Assembly (NCBI GenBank): GCA_021823365.1
Contig: JAKAOD010000068.1
Location: 1-10,266, forward strand
Source of the DNA: Actinomycetes bacterium
Lineage (GTDB): Bacteria > Actinomycetota > Acidimicrobiia > Acidimicrobiales > Bog-793
DNA length: 10,266 nucleotides
Reading direction: 5' to 3'
The stretch's first letter is position 1. Each line of letters opens with the position of its first letter. Under the pieces are notes generated by a model. The model had not been told where the DNA came from. It worked only from the letters and a program-made list of their open reading frames with translations, and searched no databases. Below, piece by piece: positions 6,227-10,266 of the stretch. Position numbers and translations under genes: made by a program.

Positions 6227-8392
6227 ATGGCGACGCGGGTCGAGGTGCGCGGCTACCAGGTCGACGAGGCGCTCTACTCCTTCATCGAGGATGAAGCGCT
6301 TCCAGGTAGCGGCGTGGCGTCGGAGGTGTTCTGGGGCGGCCTGGCGACGCTTGTCGCCGAGCTCTCCACCCGCAATCACCGGCTCATCGCGGAACGCGCC
6401 AACCTCCAGCAGGAGATCGACCGCTGGCACCAGGAGCGTGCCGGCAAGGTGCACGACCGCGACGCCTACCGGTCCTTTCTCGAGGACATCGGCTACCTGC
6501 GACCCGAGGGCCCGGACTTCACGATCGCCACCGCAGGGACGGATCCTGAGATCTCCACGGTCGCCGGTCCGCAGCTCGTCGTCCCCGCATCGAACCCCCG
6601 CTACGCACTCAACGCGGCGAACGCCAGGTGGGGCTCGCTCTACGACGCCCTCTACGGCACGGACGCCCTCGGGAGCTCCCCTCCCCTGGGCGGCTATGAC
6701 CCAGGACGCGGCGCCGAGGTCGTCTCCTTCGCCCGTTCCTTCCTCGACGAGTGCCTCCCGCTCACCCACGGCTCGCATTCCGAGAGCCATGCCTATCGCG
6801 TCGCAGGCGGGACGGTCGTGGTCGAGCTGGCGGACGGCCGCCAGAGCCAACTTCGCGACCCGGCGTCCTTCGCCGGCCACACGGGCAACGCATCAGAACC
6901 GTCGGGCATCCTTCTTGTCCAGAACGACCTCGGAGTCTTCATGACGATCGACCGTTCCCACCCGGTCGGCTCGACCGACCCGGCGGGTGTCGCCGACGTC
7001 CTGCTCGAGGCCGCGGTGACCACGATCATCGACTTCGAGGACTCCGTCGCCGCCGTCGACGGCAAGGACAAGGCCGCCTGCTACCGCACCTGGCTCGGGC
7101 TGATGCGCGGCGACTTGGAGGCGACCTTCGAGAAGGGTGGGCGGATGATGACCCGTCGCCCCGCACCGAACCGCACCGTCATTGCGCCTGACGGCACCTC
7201 CCGCGAGCTCCGCGGCCGGGCGCTGCTGTTCGTGCGCAACGTCGGTCATCTCATGACGACCCCGGCGATGCTCGCGCCCGACCGCACAGAGGTTCCCGAG
7301 GGCCTGCTCGACGCCTTCGTGAGTGTCACGATCGCGCAGCACGACCGCGCCCGGCCCGAGCGGCTGCGCAACTCGAGAAGCGGCTCGGTCTACGTGGTCA
7401 AGCCCAAGATGCACGGACCGGACGAGGCGGCGTTCTGCGACCAGGTCTTCTCCCGCGTCGAGGACCTGCTCGGCCTGGCGCCCGGCACGGTGAAGATCGG
7501 GCTCATGGACGAGGAGCGGCGCACGACGCTGAACTTGAAAGAGTGCATCCGCGCCCTCTCCTCGAGGGTCTGCTTCATCAACACCGGCTTCCTCGACCGG
7601 ACGGGCGACGAGATCCACACCTCGATGCACGCCGGTCCGATGATCCGCAAGGTGGACATGAAGGGTGCTTGCTGGCTCACCGCGTACGAGGACCACAACG
7701 TCGACGTCGGTCTCGCCTGCGGCTTCAAAGGACGCGCCCAGATCGGCAAGGGCATGTGGACCGCCGCGGAGCTCATGGGGGACATGCTGCGTGACAAGCT
7801 GGCCCATCCTCGAGCCGGTGCGAGCTGCGCGTGGGTGCCCTCGCCGACCGCTGCCACGCTGCACGCCATCCACTATCACCGAGTCGACGTGCGCCAACGC
7901 CAGGAGGAGCTCGCGGGTAGGCGCCGGCGGACGCTCGACGAGCTGCTGGAGCTGCCGCTCCTCGACTCAGCCGAGCTGGACGACGCGATGGTGCGGGCCG
8001 AGGTCTCGAACAACGCCCAGGGGATCCTCGGCTACGTCGTGCGCTGGATCGAGGGTGGCGTCGGCTGCTCCAAGGTGCCCGACATCCACGACGTCGCCCT
8101 GATGGAAGACCGCGCCACCTGCCGGATCTCCTCCCAGCACATCGCGAACTGGCTCCTGCACGGGATCGTCGACGAGGAGCGCGTCCTCGAGATCCTCCGC
8201 GAAATGGCCCACGTCGTCGACCGCCAGAATGCCCTCGAGCCCGGCTATCGTCCCATGGCGCCCGACTTCTCGGGCAGCGCGTTCCGCGCCGCGTCCGAGC
8301 TCGTCCTTGCCGGTGTCGCGCAGCCCTCCGGTTACACCGAACCGATCCTTCACCGCTGGCGGAGGTCGGAGAAGGAAGAGGCGGTCCGGTGA
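6227..8392 (+). CDS. glcB: Malate synthase G
   Basis: Condenses glyoxylate with acetyl-CoA to malate, bringing C2 units into the TCA cycle in the cytosol. The protein is 721 residues, against 723 in E. coli GlcB, and aligns by eye along its whole length: GPQLVVPASNPRYALNAANA, RWGSLYDALYGTDA, DCEDSVAAVD-like FEDSVAAVDGKDKA, VKPKMHGP, and NNAQGILGYVVRW. Catalytic residues are intact: R337 (VRNVGHLMT), magnesium ligands E429 (LMDEERRT) and D457 (GFLDRTGDE), C614 (GCSKVPDI) and the general base D628 (ALMEDRAT). The start is ATG at 6227, with GGAGG at 6217-6221 five bases upstream; an earlier in-frame GTG at 6212 overlaps that site and is less likely. The first bases are antisense to the regulator frame. 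Divergence from the regulator, ligase and reductase genes links it to their supply of glyoxylate. Confidence 0.98.
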   Translation: MATRVEVRGYQVDEALYSFIEDEALPGSGVASEVFWGGLATLVAELSTRNHRLIAERANLQQEIDRWHQERAGKVHDRDAYRSFLEDIGYLRPEGPDFTIATAGTDPEISTVAGPQLVVPASNPRYALNAANARWGSLYDALYGTDALGSSPPLGGYDPGRGAEVVSFARSFLDECLPLTHGSHSESHAYRVAGGTVVVELADGRQSQLRDPASFAGHTGNASEPSGILLVQNDLGVFMTIDRSHPVGSTDPAGVADVLLEAAVTTIIDFEDSVAAVDGKDKAACYRTWLGLMRGDLEATFEKGGRMMTRRPAPNRTVIAPDGTSRELRGRALLFVRNVGHLMTTPAMLAPDRTEVPEGLLDAFVSVTIAQHDRARPERLRNSRSGSVYVVKPKMHGPDEAAFCDQVFSRVEDLLGLAPGTVKIGLMDEERRTTLNLKECIRALSSRVCFINTGFLDRTGDEIHTSMHAGPMIRKVDMKGACWLTAYEDHNVDVGLACGFKGRAQIGKGMWTAAELMGDMLRDKLAHPRAGASCAWVPSPTAATLHAIHYHRVDVRQRQEELAGRRRRTLDELLELPLLDSAELDDAMVRAEVSNNAQGILGYVVRWIEGGVGCSKVPDIHDVALMEDRATCRISSQHIANWLLHGIVDEERVLEILREMAHVVDRQNALEPGYRPMAPDFSGSAFRAASELVLAGVAQPSGYTEPILHRWRRSEKEEAVR

Positions 8393-8502
8393 CGATGACG
8401 CTCGCGCTGGCGCGCACGATGATCTCGGGCACTCTCGCTGCCTTCCGTGCCGCGAGGCTCCGGCCCATCGCAGTGATCGTCCTCTACAGCTACGCCGGCT
8501 GA
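8389..8502 (+). CDS. Possible 37-residue ORF overlapping the glcB stop
   Basis: A GTG at 8389 overlaps the glcB stop as GTGA, and an ATG follows two codons later at 8395. The frame ends at TGA 8500-8502 and reads MTMTLALARTMISGTL followed by an Arg-rich turn and PIAVIVLYSYAG, so it is hydrophobic with a short basic centre. The four-base overlap is the usual form of translational coupling, which is the only positive evidence. The upstream purine-rich GGAAGAGG could serve as a ribosome-binding site. I recognise no family, and a frame of this length can occur by chance in GC-rich DNA. Confidence 0.2.
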   Translation: MTMTLALARTMISGTLAAFRAARLRPIAVIVLYSYAG

Positions 8503-8527
8503 CGGCAACCGGCCCTGAAGGCCCCTA

Positions 8528-8875
8528 CTAACTGGCTTGTCGGGTGAGCTGGCGGTAGGGCTCGAGATAGCGCGTCACGACCTCCTCGGGGATGCGCCCA
8601 CGACGCGCGACCGATATGCCTTTGCTCGTGGCCCAGCGGCGCACCACTTCTGGCCGCGCGAGGTAGGCCTCGAGCACCGTCACAGGTAGCCGTCCGCGGG
8701 CGGCGACCGAAAGCCCGTTCCGACGCGCCCAATCGCGCACTACTGCCGGCGTCGCTCGATAGAGCTCCAGTAGCGCATCCGATATCCGTCCCCGGTCTGA
8801 AACGGCGATGCCTCGGCTTCGCGCCCACTGGCGGATCTGTGCGGGTGCCGGCTGAAGAGAGGGATTGGTCTTCAT
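8528..8875 (-). CDS. Small protein of three tandem Lsr2 C-terminal DNA-binding modules
   Basis: A 115-residue protein made almost wholly of three copies of the Lsr2 C-terminal fold. The copies are IRQWARSRGIAVSDRGRIS (14-32), VRDWARRNGLSVAARGRLP (46-64) and VRRWATSKGISVARRGRIP (78-96), each followed by a helix ending in Tyr. The Trp residues (17, 49, 81), the RGR motifs (28, 60, 92) and the Tyr residues (39, 71, 103) all repeat at exactly 32 residues. In Lsr2 the RGR loop inserts into the minor groove of AT-rich DNA, so multivalent DNA binding is expected. The Lsr2 N-terminal oligomerisation domain is absent. The start is ATG at 8875, giving the Lys-Thr-rich N-terminus; the upstream in-frame ATG at 8887 lies inside a TATGAT -10 box and is unlikely. 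The gene is convergent with glcB and divergent from a methyltransferase. Its function could be gene silencing, antagonism of Lsr2, or local regulation. Confidence 0.85.
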   Translation of the reverse strand: MKTNPSLQPAPAQIRQWARSRGIAVSDRGRISDALLELYRATPAVVRDWARRNGLSVAARGRLPVTVLEAYLARPEVVRRWATSKGISVARRGRIPEEVVTRYLEPYRQLTRQAS

Positions 8876-8882
8876 GTATATG

Positions 8883-8888
8883 ATCATA
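8883..8888 (-). promoter_or_regulatory. -10 box for the Lsr2-module gene, probably leaderless
   Basis: On the minus strand TATGAT (five of six matches to TATAAT) ends eight bases before the ATG at 8875. Transcription would then start at or next to the A of that ATG. No ribosome-binding site precedes the ATG, which fits a leaderless message, common in Actinomycetota. No good -35 box is visible at the usual spacing. The box lies in the only clearly AT-rich patch of the area. Confidence 0.4.
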
Positions 8889-8939
8889 GTGCACGTTTGC
8901 GACCGTCTTGGCGAATGGCCAGTGTGTACGCTCACCGTC

Positions 8940-9668
8940 ATGACGGCTGACGTGGACACGAACGAGGCGATCTGGAAGTCCGAAGAGCACGTTCGCCACT
9001 GGGTAACGCACGGCGGTGGCGCCCAGGAGCAGAGGCGACTCGCGCAGTGGCGCCTCATGGGCGAGCTGCTGCCAGTCGGAAACGACGAGGGGTTCACTTT
9101 CGCCGACCTCGGTGCGGGCACGGGCGGTGCAGCGCGGGCGATCCTCGACCTCTATCCGAGCAGCAAAGCCCTGCTCGGCGAGTACTCCGAGCAGATGATG
9201 GCAGCGGGTGAAAAGGCCATGGAGGGCTACGCCGGCCGCTTCCGCTACGTCGAGCTCGACCTCATGTCGGCCTCCTGGCCCGCCGCCGTTCCGGCCGACC
9301 TCACCGCCGTCGTGACATCACAGTGCGTGCACCATCTCCCCGACGAGCGCAAGGCGGCGCTCTTCGGCGAGATTCACGAGCATCTTGCGCCCGGCGGGTG
9401 GTACCTCAATTTCGACCCGGTCCAGAGCGAGGACGAGACCGTCACCGCCGCCTGGAAGCGTGCCAACGACCGCGAGGATCCAGAGTCAACGGCGAAGGCG
9501 GAGCACCGCGGGCCCGAGGAGCTGAAGCGCCATGCGAACCACGTCCGCCACATCTCGCCGCTGAAGCGTCAGCTTGGCTTCCTGCGCGATGCGGGCTTCG
9601 CAGCGATCGACGTCTACTGGAAGCGGTGCGACATGGTGATCTTCGGGGGACAGCGCCCGCCCGTCTGA
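8940..9668 (+). CDS. Class I SAM-dependent methyltransferase
   Basis: A 242-residue Rossmann-fold methyltransferase. Motif I is FADLGAGTGGAARAIL (54-69), with the acidic motif II residue E80 in LLGEYSEQMM. The motif IV region is AVVTSQCVHHLPDERKAALF (122-141), and LAPGGWYLNFDPV is the motif V/VI segment typical of small-molecule methyltransferases that act after HHLP (the Methyltransf_25/12 group). The C-terminal part, with LKRQLGFLRDAGFAAIDVYWK, forms the last beta strands. The substrate cannot be inferred. The start is taken as ATG 8940 because the acidic N-terminus MTADVDTNEAIW is plausible. TACGCT at 8927-8932 could be a -10 box for a leaderless transcript; upstream in-frame GTG and ATG codons fall in the promoter of the divergent gene. 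No genes in the window explain its role. Confidence 0.88.
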   Translation: MTADVDTNEAIWKSEEHVRHWVTHGGGAQEQRRLAQWRLMGELLPVGNDEGFTFADLGAGTGGAARAILDLYPSSKALLGEYSEQMMAAGEKAMEGYAGRFRYVELDLMSASWPAAVPADLTAVVTSQCVHHLPDERKAALFGEIHEHLAPGGWYLNFDPVQSEDETVTAAWKRANDREDPESTAKAEHRGPEELKRHANHVRHISPLKRQLGFLRDAGFAAIDVYWKRCDMVIFGGQRPPV

Positions 9669-9943
9669 GGGATGGCGCCAACGCTGTGCGACGGCACGTG
9701 CCACGCACCACCCCTGGGTGATGCCACGACGGCCCCGTCTCCAGGTAGCGTCCGAGTCGGCCACGGCCTGCCGGAACGCCCCGGTCCGGCTCGGCGGCGT
9801 CCAGCACGTGGAGGCCGACGTGCCACCGAGGCGCTGCGGACGCGCCGACGGTGACCACCCGAGGACCGAGATTGCCGAGCACTTCCTGCGACGGAGGCGA
9901 TACAGACGAAGCGGCGGTGCCGGCGCGGTCGCTGCTCCGCGCG
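9669..9943. other. Intergenic stretch after the methyltransferase
   Basis: No supportable gene is seen in these 275 bases. A 10-base palindrome, GGCACGTGCC, is at 9693-9702. Next to it is a small imperfect hairpin, GCACCACCCCTGGGTGATGC (9705-9724), which may help end the methyltransferase transcript, though no T-run follows. Open frames on the minus strand that cross this stretch run antisense into the methyltransferase and look like shadows. Confidence 0.4.
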
Positions 9944-10266
9944 ATGCGACCAGTCGGGGCGCGACGGCGCGCGCGTGCCGTGGAGATCTGCTCGGCTGCA
10001 CTCGTCGCCCTCCTTGCCCTCCCCCTGGCGGGCGGGCACGGATCGGCGACTTCCGGGCACGCGGGAGCCAGGTCCGCTCTTGCTGCGCAGGTCGACGGGC
10101 GCCCGCCACGCTCGAGCCTCCCCTCCGCGGGCCAGGGCGGCGGAGTGTCCCCGACCAGCCGGACCAAGACCGTCGAGAGCCCGGCGGGTGCGGCGATCGA
10201 CCCGGCGATCTTCACCCCGGGCTCGTGCGTCGCGTTCTCCCCGACGAAGGGCCGGCCGCGGGCGAC
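9944..10266 (+). CDS. Secreted protein, N-terminal part (runs off the window); possibly a cell-wall amidase
   Basis: An open frame runs from ATG 9944 to the right edge (107 codons and no stop). The N-terminus is a clear secretion signal: a basic n-region with six Arg in the first 12 residues, a hydrophobic core (about 15-29, CSAALVALLALPLAG), then small residues suited to cleavage near residues 35-40. A Gly/Ser/Pro/Ala-rich linker follows (about 40-82), then IDPAIFTPGSCVAFSPTKG (85-103). That last segment reminds me of the stretch just before the TVFLDAGHGG motif of actinobacterial N-acetylmuramoyl-L-alanine amidases, but the catalytic domain lies beyond the window, so the product is a guess. 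An in-frame GTG at 9917 is an alternative start; neither has a good ribosome-binding site. Confidence 0.6.
   Translation, partial: MRPVGARRRARAVEICSAALVALLALPLAGGHGSATSGHAGARSALAAQVDGRPPRSSLPSAGQGGGVSPTSRTKTVESPAGAAIDPAIFTPGSCVAFSPTKGRPRA

Noticed and set aside
6224..6880. Extension of the IclR frame to a start at 6880
   Set aside because: The added residues are antisense to well-conserved malate synthase G codons and do not resemble any IclR N-terminus.
6893..7897. Long minus-strand open frame inside glcB
   Set aside because: The plus strand there encodes conserved malate synthase G with all catalytic residues; the minus frame is a GC-bias shadow.
2837..8392. Reading the cluster as a generic glyoxylate shunt or fatty-acid locus
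   Set aside because: No isocitrate lyase or beta-oxidation gene is present, and the ligase motifs and the adjacent PanE-type reductase fit oxalyl-CoA chemistry better. It is kept as an alternative until activity is tested.
8511..8523. Short hairpin GGCC-CTGAA-GGCC between the convergent ends of glcB and the Lsr2-module gene
   Set aside because: It could be a shared terminator, but the stem is only four pairs, it competes with an overlapping GCCGG/CCGGC pairing, and no T-run follows on either side.
9442..10215. Minus-strand 257-codon open frame at the right end
   Set aside because: It overlaps both the methyltransferase C-terminus and the plus-strand signal-peptide-bearing frame, which are better supported.

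Overview
The window is high-GC DNA with GTG and TTG starts, a run of overlapping genes, and probably some leaderless transcripts. Together with an Lsr2-type DNA-binding domain this points to an Actinomycetota chromosome, possibly an acidimicrobial or thermoleophilic lineage. That placement is an inference from style, since no taxonomic marker was aligned. There is no transposase, integrase, tRNA or CRISPR array.

Left part (1-2605): a minus-strand run holds xseA and xseB (exonuclease VII) and then the N-terminal part of a ferredoxin-reductase-like flavoprotein. The start and stop codons overlap at both junctions. Divergent from xseA on the plus strand is rnpB, the RNA of RNase P, at about 2247-2605. 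It has almost all the conserved bacterial type-A blocks and a 15-bp closing helix, and no protein-coding gene is needed to explain that stretch.

Central part (2837-8392): an IclR-family regulator, an acyl-CoA synthetase that strongly resembles the plant AAE3 / yeast Pcs60 oxalate--CoA ligases, and a PanE-family reductase lie in one minus-strand direction. Malate synthase G (glcB) diverges from them on the plus strand. Read together they suggest a compact route: oxalate to oxalyl-CoA (ligase), oxalyl-CoA to glyoxylate (reductase, as described for the PanE2 protein of Methylobacterium extorquens), and glyoxylate plus acetyl-CoA to malate (GlcB). An IclR-type regulator is the family expected to sense glyoxylate. 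This is the most interesting reading of the window; the family assignments are strong, and the oxalate assignment is inference. The regulator's frame has no ordinary start codon and its first helix runs antisense into the glcB start.

Right part (8393-10266): a possible 37-codon ORF overlaps the glcB stop. It is followed by a small minus-strand protein made of three exact-period (32-residue) Lsr2 C-terminal DNA-binding modules without the Lsr2 oligomerisation domain. A class I SAM-dependent methyltransferase diverges from it across 64 bp that include an AT-rich patch. The window ends inside the N-terminal part of a secreted protein that may be a cell-wall amidase.
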